This document shows positions 43,869 to 53,960 of a DNA stretch of 64,000 bases, piece by piece. Source of the stretch: Corbicula japonica. Lineage: Eukaryota; Mollusca; Bivalvia; Venerida; Cyrenidae. The notes below the pieces were generated by a model that worked only from the letters and a program-made list of their open reading frames with translations, was not told the origin of the DNA and ran no database searches. Each line of letters begins with the position of its first letter. The stretch's first letter is position 1. Made by a program: the position numbers and the translations under genes. Location: contig JAZAYU010000005.1 of assembly GCA_038501625.1 (NCBI GenBank), positions 7,254,001 through 7,318,000 of the forward strand, read 5' to 3'.

Positions 43869-44075
43869 TTATTTGAATATTTTTACAATGCTCAGGATGG
43901 CATTTTGTTTCGATGACGCATGCACTGACGTCATGGACCTCCGTCTTTCGCATCCGGTACAGTTCCTTCCACGCTCCACACTACTTCCGAAAACAGATTT
44001 TCCGACATAGCAACCAGAGCAGTGCGTCCCCTGTGCCGTTCTTTTCGAACAGCGAGTCGATTTGTTCGAGAACAT
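43869..44075 (-). CDS. SWG-3, diverged short paralogue
   Basis: A 68-aa frame that has lost the MSWG start and Ser/Trp tract but keeps the spacing of the core: GTHCSGCYVG, then VFGSSVERGRNCTGCERRR, then ASSKQNAILSIVKIF. The H-x3-C and CxGC positions are conserved; the HDR after CxGC is replaced by RRR. A possible splice acceptor (CTTATTTCAG, exon start at 44100) lies in frame just upstream, so the protein may be longer through an upstream exon. Gene versus decaying copy cannot be settled here. Confidence 0.5.
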   Translation of the reverse strand: MFSNKSTRCSKRTAQGTHCSGCYVGKSVFGSSVERGRNCTGCERRRSMTSVHASSKQNAILSIVKIFK

Positions 44076-44164
44076 GTTATGCCGTCTGATTTCGAATGTT
44101 CTGAAATAAGATTCGAAACATTAATAATTATGGATTTAATATAACAGCAAAGATTCAATAACAC

Positions 44165-44400
44165 AAATAGATCTAGTATTAATTACAAAATAAAAAAACA
44201 GCTACAAAAATAGTATTAATTAAATATATTATAAATTTTAATATAAAAAACGTTATAAATTATTAATTATTAATATAAAATATATAAAAATAATATTAAT
44301 TATAAATATATAAGACATAAAAATAGTGTTAATTATAAATATAAAAATATAGAAATACTATTATCTATTTATAGAAAATATATAAAACAATATTATAGTG
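44165..44400. repeat. AT-only low-complexity tract
   Basis: Degenerate AATATTAATTATAAATATA-like units over about 235 bp, with almost no G or C. Confidence 0.85.
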
Positions 44401-45116
44401 TTCTACTTACACGTTGAGAAAATAGCAAACTAATTTCAGATGTTACAAATCACAATGAAGTCTTAAACAGTATTATTTATTGAACACTAATCTTTCTTAA
44501 TTTTGCTGTATTCTTAACGTATTTAAGTATTAGATGCTCTTAAGCAGTGTCGACTTTTGTCATCGAGTATAATTTTTTGAAATCAAATACACCATAAACA
44601 AAACAGTTTTATATAAAATTTGAATAAGCCATTTAGTAATTAAAGAAATATCCATTACATTAGCTAATTACGGCTATTTACAAATAAAATACCCGATATA
44701 TTTCGACATTTAATAATATGATTACATCGTTTAATAATTACAGAATATCATATTCAAACCCCCTATTGGTCAGTGTGTTCTGCCTTTGACCGTTCCAAGG
44801 CGAAAACCCGGTACACCGGTTCTGTCTTTTGTTTATTTTTTGTTGCGTCTTTTTATTGTGTTTTATTGAAATTGATTGTTTTATAAACTTATGCTTTCTT
44901 TTTGTTGTGTGGGGAGGATGTGATTTTGCTTATGGCTTTCCCTGATTACTGCAAACACCTTAACATTCATGTGCATATAATTTCATGGTTTTCGGTTTAG
45001 TGACATTTTTGAGGGATCATAATTTCGTTTCTTTGATTTTGTTCAATGTCTTTATGTTCAATAATATATATAATTTAAGGCCTTTTATTATATATCTAAT
45101 AAATGTAACCAATCGA
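44401..45116. other. No gene seen
   Basis: Unrecognised, except that 44770-44950 (CCGGTACACCGGTTCTGTC and T-rich continuation) could be part of a retroelement 3' end. Not supported further. Confidence 0.35.
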
Positions 45117-45319
45117 CAATCTGCATTTGTACCACGTGACCGTCCAATATATTCCTGTATTGGATCCAAAAATATATATTAATTTCATATTGGACGGTTG
45201 GGTACATGTGCACTAAACAATCTGCATTTGTACCACGTGACCGTCCAATATATTCCCGTATTGGATCCAAAAAATATATATTAATTTCATATTGGACGGT
45301 TGGGTACATGTGCACCAAA
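45117..45319. repeat. 101-bp tandem duplication with internal inverted repeats
   Basis: Two nearly identical units start with CAATCTGCATTTGTACCACG at 45117 and 45218. In each unit CCGTCCAATAT and ATATTGGACGG form 11-bp inverted arms around about 40 bp, and GTACCACGTG faces GGTACATGTGC. Confidence 0.9.
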
Positions 45320-45335
45320 GATATATAATTATAAG

Positions 45336-45483
45336 GTTATTATACATTTAACTGTACAATACGGAATATATTTGGACTCGTACACAGCTTAAAAAGTCAT
45401 ATTGGACTCGCCTATCCAATATGACTTTTCAAGCTGTTTACTCGTCCAAATATATTCCGTATTGTACAGTAAAATGTATAATA
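45336..45483. repeat. About 148-bp palindrome next to the tandem duplication
   Basis: Arms such as TTATACATTTAACTGTACAA and the matching TTGTACAGTAAAATGTATAA, plus ACGGAATATATTTGGACTCG on both sides, fold back around GTCATATTGGACTCGCCTA. It shares the TCCAATAT/ATATTGGA core with the preceding tandem unit, so the two are probably related. Confidence 0.85.
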
Positions 45484-46273
45484 AACTTTAATGTATCTGT
45501 TGATCGATCGAATATCCACGAATAAAAGTACATATTTTACAGTATGACAATTAATTGCGTTTTATGAATGTTGCATTACTCTTTTGTTATGTTCACATAT
45601 ATCTTTCTTTTTGTTCTATTCGTATTTATCAAATGTGTTAAATAAGGTATTTGATTTTGATATCAATATCACGAATTTAAGAGCAGATCATCAACTCTTG
45701 AAATGTGTGTCCTGGTTATAATAAGCAAATCATTATGGTATATATCCCATATGTTTCATCTATAAGCGTCTATAAATGTTCATTGAATATATTTTTAGTT
45801 ACAACTCACAAGTTTCGATTTCTGTTTCGTGGAAGGCCTTGTAAGGCGCACAATCATGCATACCAGAGATAATCTCATAATGTCATGGCCTGTTTTATCT
45901 TGTAAGAAGCACACACATTTATCTTTAATTTGATAATCTTTACATCATTTTAATGTAATGACAAATTGAATAAAATGTAAAGCCACACAACTGACCAATT
46001 TAAAATATAAAATACTTCAAAATCAATCAACGGAAAAGAGAACCTGAGAGATCATTGCATCCGGTCAAAAGCCAAAAGGGTCTATGCGATGAAGGTATAA
46101 ATCTCCCCTTCCACAGCCCCTTAAAGGAACAAACAAGTTACCTTGGTGATTAAGCTACAACCCACCAACATTGCGAACAAGAAGCATATGGCGATGTCAT
46201 GCAAATGGTGTTGGTATTCGATAACCTTTACGAAATCAGAACACGTTCAAATGGAATTGATGCATTTAAAATT
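45484..46273. other. No gene seen
   Basis: No coding feature or repeat recognised. Confidence 0.45.
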
Positions 46274-46526
46274 ATCCATTCTCTGACAAAATGATCCTTA
46301 GGTCACAATAAAATGTGTTGGTTTACACCCCATTTTATCAGTAAATATTTTATTATAGTTGAGAATGGAACTTGCTTACTTCTCATTTAGATTAACATTT
46401 ATTTTAATAATTAAAACAGGTATCCTTCACATTGAAATTTACAAGCATTTAAAAGTTATAATGGATGGGAATAAGCACACAACAAGTTTAAGAATGCGAT
46501 AGGGGTCATTTTGTCAGAGAATGGAT
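46274..46526. mobile_element. Family C MITE, 253 bp, with 21-bp exact inverted termini
   Basis: ATCCATTCTCTGACAAAATG plus A at 46274-46294 is the exact reverse complement of 46506-46526. AAAATT flanks the left end directly (46268-46273) and the right end after one base (46528-46533). No coding frame inside. Confidence 0.8.
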
Positions 46527-47627
46527 CAAAATTTTATAATTTACCTTACCATAAACATTGGTTCAGGAATACCCGACTATAGCAGTATCTTAATTTGCAA
46601 TTGTATTTTTGGACAAAATATGAATTAATCTACTAGTTTCTAATTTCAGTTAATTAAGTTAATTTGGTCCACATGTGATAACAGATCATCAAAAACGTTA
46701 AATATCGTACAAAAGTTTGAACAACATATTACGTTTCTTAAGATGAAGAATTATTTCATAGTTTGTTGCCTTTTGAGATTGTAAATCGTAACAATGCAAT
46801 GTTTGTGTTATTATTAGTTTGCTTTACGATGCAATAATGTTATTGTTTCACCCAATAAACTTTAGACAATAATAAAGGGTTTTCATTCCCTTATTACTAA
46901 CTGAACTCGAGACAATAATTGGGGTTTTAAACCTAAATTACTATTTATGACAAAACGCCGTGTATTATATTTTGTTATTTAATAGGCCCCTATGTACGAA
47001 ACAGTTATCTTTTGGAGCATCTACATACATTGCGTAAAGAATTAGGTATTCATAAAGGGGTTCCATTCCGTCCACGTCAGTTTAATTAAGTTAAATTATA
47101 ATTATATCATGTAGATTTTGTTAAGTTACATCTCCTGAATTTTAGCTATTGCATTCCTGGAAATATAAAATTATTAAAGGTAGGCAAACAGACAATTAAA
47201 TTTTTAAGCGCTCGATTGAATACAAATTATTTAAAATATATAAATAGACAAATTAAGAAAAAGAACGCTCGATGAAATATATTATCATTTAATAGACAAA
47301 AAATTACTTTAACATCGACATTTATTGTTCGTGCGCGTTATGTTAGTCCAATGTTTGTCATATTTAACAATTTGAAAGATATCTGCGATTGTGTAGAACA
47401 TTTCAGCTTCAACATATTCAAATTAACGTCTTACAGATTTTATATAAAACATATTTTAATCTACCGGTAAGTCAATCTTCAACTTTTATAAACGCATCGA
47501 TTAAAACTGCTTCGGAGACGTCATGTGCTAAAGTCTCCCCGTACACATGGTTAGAAATGTTATCAGTAAAAAAAAAAACGTTACCGATGTCATGTAGTGA
47601 TGGCAACGTATATCAGGGCTATCCGAC
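46527..47627. other. No gene seen
   Basis: No gene recognised. Minor AT-rich repeats only. Confidence 0.4.
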
Positions 47628-47629
47628 TT

Positions 47630-47660
<31 letters not shown>
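47628..47660 (+). repeat. T12-G21 homopolymer pair
   Basis: Twelve T followed by twenty-one G immediately before the tRNA-like SINE. Length is likely to vary or be misassembled. Confidence 0.9.
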
Positions 47661-47661
47661 T

Positions 47662-47760
47662 TGTCCCAGTTAGCTCAAATGGTTGCGTTGTCGGAATTGC
47701 AGGGCTAGGCGCTGTCGCCGTGGCGGTGCGGGGTCGCTCCCAGGTAGAGGCAATATCTTT
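47662..47760 (+). mobile_element. tRNA-like SINE head upstream of SWG-4
   Basis: GTCCCAGTTAGCTCAAATGG (A box region), then GGCTAGGCGCTGTCGCCGTG and GCGGGGTCGCTCCCAGGTAG (B-box-like). Similar sequence occurs at 55995-56050 and 56182-56260. Confidence 0.6.
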
Positions 47761-47965
47761 TCGTATTAACATTTTTGGAAATCATTTAGTTGAGTTTAAA
47801 CATATTTTATTGCCTATATTTATAGCAAATTGGTTTGGGCCACAAGTGCTTAACACGTTTGGAAATCATTTGGATGAGAAGCCGTTCAAATTTACTCACA
47901 ATTATATTTAATTTAAAAATTATTTTGTTACCTTTGCTTACAAATGTTTTCAATTATCTCCAAGG

Positions 47966-48286
47966 ATGAGTTGGGGAACATCTTGGAGTGCGAGCACATC
48001 TTGGAGCGCCAGCTCATCTAACTCTGGTTGGGGACAAAGCGGTTTTGGTGGAAGTAGCCCGAGCGGCAAGACGCCAGCGGGAACACACGGTGGTTCTTGT
48101 ATAGCAGGTACTCGATGGGGAAACAGTGGATTTATGAGCGGTTTTTATGATGAAGGTTGCAGTGGATGCCGACATGACAGAGCTAAATCAACATGGAGTA
48201 GTCCGTCATCAGGGAATAATGCCGCATTAAAGATTGTTTCAATGTTTGGCATTGGTGCAGCAGCAAAGGCAAGCTTGTGGGACTGA
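47966..48286 (+). CDS. SWG-4, best representative of the unrecognised small-protein family
   Basis: 106-aa complete single-exon frame. Low-complexity N-terminus (MSWGTSWSASTSWSASSSNS, GWGQSGFGGSS), then GTHGGSCIAGTRWGNSGFMS, FYDEGCSGCRHDRAKSTWSS and NNAALKIVSMFGIGAAAKAS with LWD at the end. No signal peptide or transmembrane helix; the C-terminal 20 residues are amphipathic/hydrophobic. Compared with SWG-5, the last 21 codons (including the stop) differ at nine positions of which seven are synonymous, which argues for selection on the protein. A tRNA-like SINE head lies about 200 bp upstream. Function unknown. Confidence 0.85.
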   Translation: MSWGTSWSASTSWSASSSNSGWGQSGFGGSSPSGKTPAGTHGGSCIAGTRWGNSGFMSGFYDEGCSGCRHDRAKSTWSSPSSGNNAALKIVSMFGIGAAAKASLWD

Positions 48287-50397
48287 TCTGAAGAGTAACT
48301 CGTTTGCTCAAAACAGACATTACATTTAATTATGGTCTCTTTAGAGTCTGGAACATTTTAATGCATTCTTGCATACCGACTAAGTGTTTCTGCGTGTTTT
48401 AATGTGGAAGGAAAATCCAATCTTTCCCTAGAGAAAGATACCGTTCGATTGCTTACACGTAGGCCTAATCAAGTGTTTAACGTCTTGGAATCTAGTTATT
48501 GAAGTCATTTAGAAAATTATATTTGTTAATGTCAACATTTCATTGTATGAAACAACATATTTCGACAGAATACATATACAAAGATGTTATTGACATTAAA
48601 ATGTATACAAGTAAAAGTATCTTGCATTCATTATTTGGTTAAGGTCGAAAAACCTGTCACCGTACTGTATTTAGGTTTAGTCGGAAGAGCCTCGTTTCCG
48701 CAAAAACAGTTTACCCTCGGTGACAGATCTTTACAATGTGCAAGATACATAAACCGAACCGGAAACGTATGTGAGCGTTGATTATGACATCGGCCATATG
48801 ACTTCTTTTCGAGAAAGAAACTCCCATTGCATTTTATCAGTAATTTCTACACTCAAACAATGTTCTTACTACACCGACCATATTATTTTATTTTTTCAGC
48901 GTGGAATGGAGCATACTTTTTAAACTTAAAAATATAAAAAAGACACATGTACATCATTTTCATTCTTTTTATGAAATATCCATTAGATTCTAAATTAACA
49001 CTTCTATGCGGATCTGCTATACTGCGATTGCTTACCAGTTACACAGAAGATGTTTCAGCAATTGGTAAACAAAACTTTACAAAGGCTACGGTCGCTTTTG
49101 TGACTTTTGGTTTTACCCCCACTTAAATTAAATGTCCTTGGTCAACGAAGGCATGAAGGGATTTAACAGCAATTTCTTAAAAAGAAGTAAAATAATTAAT
49201 CAAATCATATTTTAAATTTGAAGAGTGTACTACGATTCCGTAAGGAGAAAATAAAATTTTATTATCGCTTAAGTTAAACATTGCTTAAGTGTATGAACAT
49301 CATGGTAATGGCCTAAAAGATAACAGTTTTTAATAATCATTGAACATGATATATCGTGCTGATGTTTTTTCTTTATCTTTGTATATGAAAACATTAAATG
49401 CGATGGTTTTGACCTGATTAGATAAATAATTTCCTAATTTTCCTAACATTATTTCATATTTATTATTAGGAGTTACGTATATCCATTATTCTTAAAATCT
49501 CAAGATAATGCGTGATACGCAAAAAAGTAAAACGAAAATAGATGTACGAGTCAGGGCATTTCCCTATTCTGTAATTTACATTTTTTTTAAAGTTCATACG
49601 CCAGGTATGGATAATCCTGAAGATTTTGTAAATTGCAATAGAGATACCACTTTCTAAAATTTTTTCAGAACCAAATTATATATTTAATCTAACGTCCGGC
49701 ACGTATCGCATACCGTTCCGTACTCAGGTTGCTGCTATAGTCTGGTTCCCGTCGCACTGGATTTTAATATTGCGTTATTGAATTTTGACTTTAAAACGTT
49801 AAATCAAAACGATAGTTATATCAACATTTGTTTTTAGACAAAAATTGAAACAAAGTATCAGGTCATTTCATAAAGGCCAAAATAGAAATAACATTGTAAC
49901 AAATATTGCTTTGTAGACAAAAAATAATGTCTCAGCTCAGAGTATAGCATCGCGCAAGTCCGGTTGCAAGATCTCCAGAAACGGGGTTAGTGAAGTGCAT
50001 TCTTTGGGAAGTTACATGATAATTTTCAACTTATTGTCAAAATCCCTATAATAATAAAATGTTGCTTCCCAAAAAGTGGTTTACATGTACATTTAACGGT
50101 ATCCACCGATATCCGTTTAACAAAACAATAATTAATTCTGTCCGAATATAAGAATACCTGTCCGAATAAGAGATATTGGTTTTATTGGAAACGACCGAAA
50201 TTTTATAACTTTTGCACCGAATAACACATAGACAGACAAAAACATCGCGCATAGAACTGAGTTCTTGCGTTCACGTCAAATTGATAAGTTTTTTTTTCTA
50301 AAATTCTTTTGGCGGATTACCTCTCTTTGCTTTATCATCTCGTGTCGGTAGATGAAATTATTACACTTGAAGAAAGTTTTATGTTATAAAAAATCAG
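48287..50397. other. Spacer between SWG-4 and SWG-5, first part
   Basis: No gene recognised. Open frames here are short and unconserved. Confidence 0.45.
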
Positions 50398-50525
50398 CAC
50401 TGAGATTGGAGATCAGTTTCAAATCTGTTTCAAATCTGAAGCAGTCGATTAGTTGAAATTGAGACTTGTCTTCATTACAACCAATCAAATGATGCAGATT
50501 TCAGATGCACGATATTTGAGTTAGG
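50398..50525. mobile_element. Family B palindrome, strongly diverged
   Basis: GAGATTGGAGATCAGTTTCA, then TTGAAATTGAGACTTGTC and ACAACCAATCAAATGATGCA retain the B layout with many changes. Confidence 0.5.
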
Positions 50526-50586
50526 TATTTATGACAGAGACATATATAACAAATTGAAACTGACTGAGAACTACAGTACTAATTTG

Positions 50587-50660
50587 AACAGATGATGGAC
50601 AGAAGTGTTATAGCAGATGATGGACAGAAGTGTTATAGCAGATGATGGACAGAAGTGGAC
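50587..50660. repeat. 25-bp tandem repeat, almost three units
   Basis: CAGATGATGGACAGAAGTG occurs three times, the first two exact and joined by TTATAG. Confidence 0.95.
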
Positions 50661-52589
50661 AACAAAGCAAGTTTAATTGCTATAAGCATACAATGTATTG
50701 AGCGCGGCAGATAAACCGCCATGCCGCTGGTCCGCAAACCTAATGCACAGCTAGGCCGCTGGACCGCCACCTTAATAGATCTGAATAATTTTTGTGTGTT
50801 TTTATATTAAAGGCGAAAAAAACTACGCCTCTGAATGAAATTAAAACTGAATTAAGGTTTAAATTAATGTTTAAGTCCACCACGTTTAACACAATTAAAT
50901 AAGCGCAAAACGATGGTTGTTTTTCATATCCTGGTATGTATGTTTTCATCAGAACTAGGTCATTCACCTGAGTTTCAAGGAACCCTATTTATAATCTCCA
51001 ACTTTCACTTTCTGCATTAGCTGTTTTTATCAATATTGTTTATCTTTAAACCACATTTTACCTAGGTATACCAATTGTGACAATAACTTACGAATATCTA
51101 TAATCCGTTTGTGTATAACAAATGATGGCCTAATCAGTCCACTTTAAAAACAAACATGTTTTAAATTTTTACAAATATTTTTCAAACGGCTCATTATTTA
51201 TTCAAATATTTTAAGAAATTGCAAATAGTTTATATCTGTTTAATGATATTATACAGAATAAGTTGGAACCGTCCTGAAATGCACTCTACTGCACTGTTCT
51301 GCCGATTCTGTTGGTTTTTTTTATTTATATTTTAAAATATATTTATAAACACTTTATAACATATTTTATTGTTAACAATAACCTAAACACTGTGAGAGTT
51401 TCCAGCCAGTTAACCTGTTTACCTAGATAAGATCACGTGACTTTCTCTGGCGATATGGTCAATAGAAAGAAAATGTTGCATGGCTGGTTCCATGAGCAGC
51501 GTCATGGCTCTTAAAATATTAATTTTAATTTAAAAATTCAATTTAAAAATATTAATATTAATTTTAATTTATTCAAAATAAAAGAGTCGCTTAGACCGTG
51601 GCCAGAAATATCAGCTTGAATTTTCGCTACTGGTTTTTAAAAACCGCTACCGTTTTTTATCAACAGTCAAACAATATGGCTTCTTTTATATACATGTATT
51701 TATTTCTTCCTTTTGTGCCCAAGTCTTACAATAACATACGACGTGCTATGTTATATGTTAAAAAAAATGGTCCGTACATTCAAGTGAAGTCTGTAAATTA
51801 CCGTCTAGGACCACCAAAATTAAGAACCCGTGAAAATGATGTCTTACAGAAAGCCACGAAATTTTTTCGCAACTATGTACACAGTACAAAAAAGTACATC
51901 ATTTTATGCGTTCATTCATATCGTTATCTACAATCCATATACCGTAACAATCATCACGGCTAAAAATGCAGATTAACTCAATCAGGAATTCCACTTGCAT
52001 TGCATGACATGTTTGCTTTGTTTTCCGGTGAATTCCACTAATAAAAGGAACATATAAAATGAATGGAGCTAACAGCTATTGTCAAATGCGAAGAAAGCAA
52101 TTCAGCACTGCATATAAGTCTGTAGACAAAAATAAGTGAGTTGATATTTTATTTATACGATTTTAGGTTTAAATAAAATATATTTTTTAATTATGATATT
52201 GTTTTAAAATTTAAAAGTTAAACCGTACTAACAAGGACACAGACTTACTTTTATGATTAATAATAATTTCATTTACAATAATGTAATTTTTGTATTATTA
52301 CTAATAATTCGAAACAAAACCGGTTACCCGAACAGTGAACTTTAAAAGGAAGTAGACATCACATTTTAGTATTTACAATTTTAGAAATATTGTTTACTTA
52401 AAATATTTTATTTCGCGTCAATCTGTTGACGGTACTGAATACTTATTTAACTTACATCTCGTATTGTCACAGGTGTGTATAAAATGTTTCGAATTATTTC
52501 GAAAATAAGATAGCTTGACTGAGGCTTTCAAAGTTCCCTTTTCATCTATTTGTCAGTAATAAAGGTATAATAAACTACTATATATTATA
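50661..52589. other. No gene accepted
   Basis: A 121-codon plus frame at 51598-51963 opens at GTG and has its first ATG at 51676; it has no recognisable domain. An AT-only stretch lies at about 51510-51575. Nothing else recognised. Confidence 0.4.
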
Positions 52590-53060
52590 TAAAATTTTTC
52601 CGCTAAGCTCAGAAGAAATAATACACATAAACATATTACAATTATATAAAATTTTGCCACTAAGCTCGGAAGAAATATTAAACATAAACAAATTACTAAT
52701 AAATAAAATGTTGCCACTAAGCTCGGAGAACATATTAAACATATACAAATTACTAATATATAAAATTTTGCTACTAAGCTAAGAAGAAATATTAGACATA
52801 TATAAATCACTAATATATAAAATTTTGCCACTAAACTCGGAGGAAATATTAGACATATACAAATTACTAATATATAAAATGTTGCCACTAAGCTCGGAGG
52901 AAATATTAAACATATACAAATTACTATTATAGAAAAGTTTGCCACTAAGTTCAGAAAAAATATTAGACATATACAAATTAATATTACAGATAATTTTGCC
53001 GATAAGCTCAGAAGAAATTACAAACATTATGTAAATTACTTTTTCAGAAAACCTAAGCTC
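52590..53060. repeat. About 58-bp minisatellite just upstream of SWG-5
   Basis: Eight to nine units anchored by TTGCCACTAAGCTCGGA at about 52656, 52712, 52768, 52826, 52884, 52942, 52998 and 53052, each with AATATTAAACATATACAAA and ATATATAAAA. The last unit ends about 45 bp before the SWG-5 start. A 130-codon minus frame across it is a repeat artefact. Confidence 0.9.
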
Positions 53061-53102
53061 AGAAGTTAACAAGAACTAGAAAACACCTTTACATTCTAAA
53101 AG

Positions 53103-53420
53103 ATGAGTTGGGGAAATTCTTGGGGCAGCAACAGCAACAATGGAAGCAATAGCGGGTGGGGACAGAGTGGTTGGGGTAGCAGCGGGTCTGGAGGGGGCTC
53201 AGAACCCGAGGGGGTACATAAAGGCTCCTGCATAGCAGGCAGAGGTGGGTGGGGTAATAACGGTTTGTTGGGTGGATATTATGATGAAAGCTGTAAAGGG
53301 TGCAAACATGACAGAGCAAATTCAACGTGGAGTAGCCAGCCATCTGCAGGCAACGGAGCTTTGAAGATTGTGTCAATGTTCGGTATCGGTGCAGTTGCAA
53401 AGAAGAGCTTATGGGACTGA
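53103..53420 (+). CDS. SWG-5, member of the unrecognised small-protein family
   Basis: 105-aa complete single-exon frame. N-terminus MSWGNSWGSNSNNGSNSGWG is rich in Ser, Gly, Asn and Trp. The core has GVHKGSCIAGRGGWGNNGLL, GYYDESCKGCKHDRANSTWS and GNGALKIVSMFGIGAVAKKS with LWD at the end. AATAAA lies at 53448-53453, 28 nt past the stop. It is flanked by a 58-bp minisatellite upstream and a degenerate repeat downstream. The minus-strand frame of 200 codons (53089-53691) over it is a shadow. Function unknown; a zinc-binding H-x3-C/CxGC core is inferred. Confidence 0.85.
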   Translation: MSWGNSWGSNSNNGSNSGWGQSGWGSSGSGGGSEPEGVHKGSCIAGRGGWGNNGLLGGYYDESCKGCKHDRANSTWSSQPSAGNGALKIVSMFGIGAVAKKSLWD

Positions 53421-53439
53421 ACATGTCATTTAATTGAGG

Positions 53440-53960
53440 TGTTGTGCAATAAAATAACCAGGAACATTGATGATAAACTTGGTTGTACAGTTTAATTACT
53501 ACTTTGTTGTGAAATATAATTACTACAAACAATGAGAATAAACTAGTTTGTAGAATATAATTAATAGAAATTTTGGGGATAAACTTGGTTGTGATATAAT
53601 TACTAGGATCAATAAGAAAAAACAAACTAGTTTGCATAATATCATTTAGAATAATGCTGGTTGTGCGTTTTAATAAAAAAAAAACTAGCAAAATTGATAA
53701 AAAAAATAACTAGATTGTAATACAATTACAGTTTCCCACCGAGTTGAGAATAACGTGGGGTCTACAATACCATTACTATGAACGATATTTGAGAATAAAC
53801 TAAGTTTTACAATACAATTACTATGAGCACTGAGTTGAAATTACTGGGTTGTAATACAGTTACTTGGACATTTAGTTTAGAATAAACTAGGCCATTATTA
53901 AAAATATTGAGGATATGTATGTTGTGCAATACAATTACCAAGAACTATCCTAGTCGAGTT
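53440..53960. repeat. Degenerate 50-60-bp repeat downstream of SWG-5
   Basis: Repeated GAATAAACTAGTTTGTA / ATAATTACTAGGA-like units, loosely tandem over about 500 bp. Confidence 0.7.

Noticed and set aside
47389..47911. Overlapping plus frames of 94 and 104 codons
   Set aside because: They cross the T12-G21 tract and SINE head in different frames and share nothing with the cluster.
51598..51963. 121-codon plus frame
   Set aside because: Opens at GTG, first ATG at 51676, no recognisable domain or splice context. Could be revisited with RNA data.
52553..52945. 130-codon minus frame with repeated VICICLIF text
   Set aside because: Translation of the 58-bp minisatellite; no independent support.
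53089..53691. 200-codon minus frame, the longest uninterrupted minus-strand frame noticed in this region
   Set aside because: It runs antisense across SWG-5, whose plus-strand frame is conserved in four paralogues. The minus frame is a shadow.
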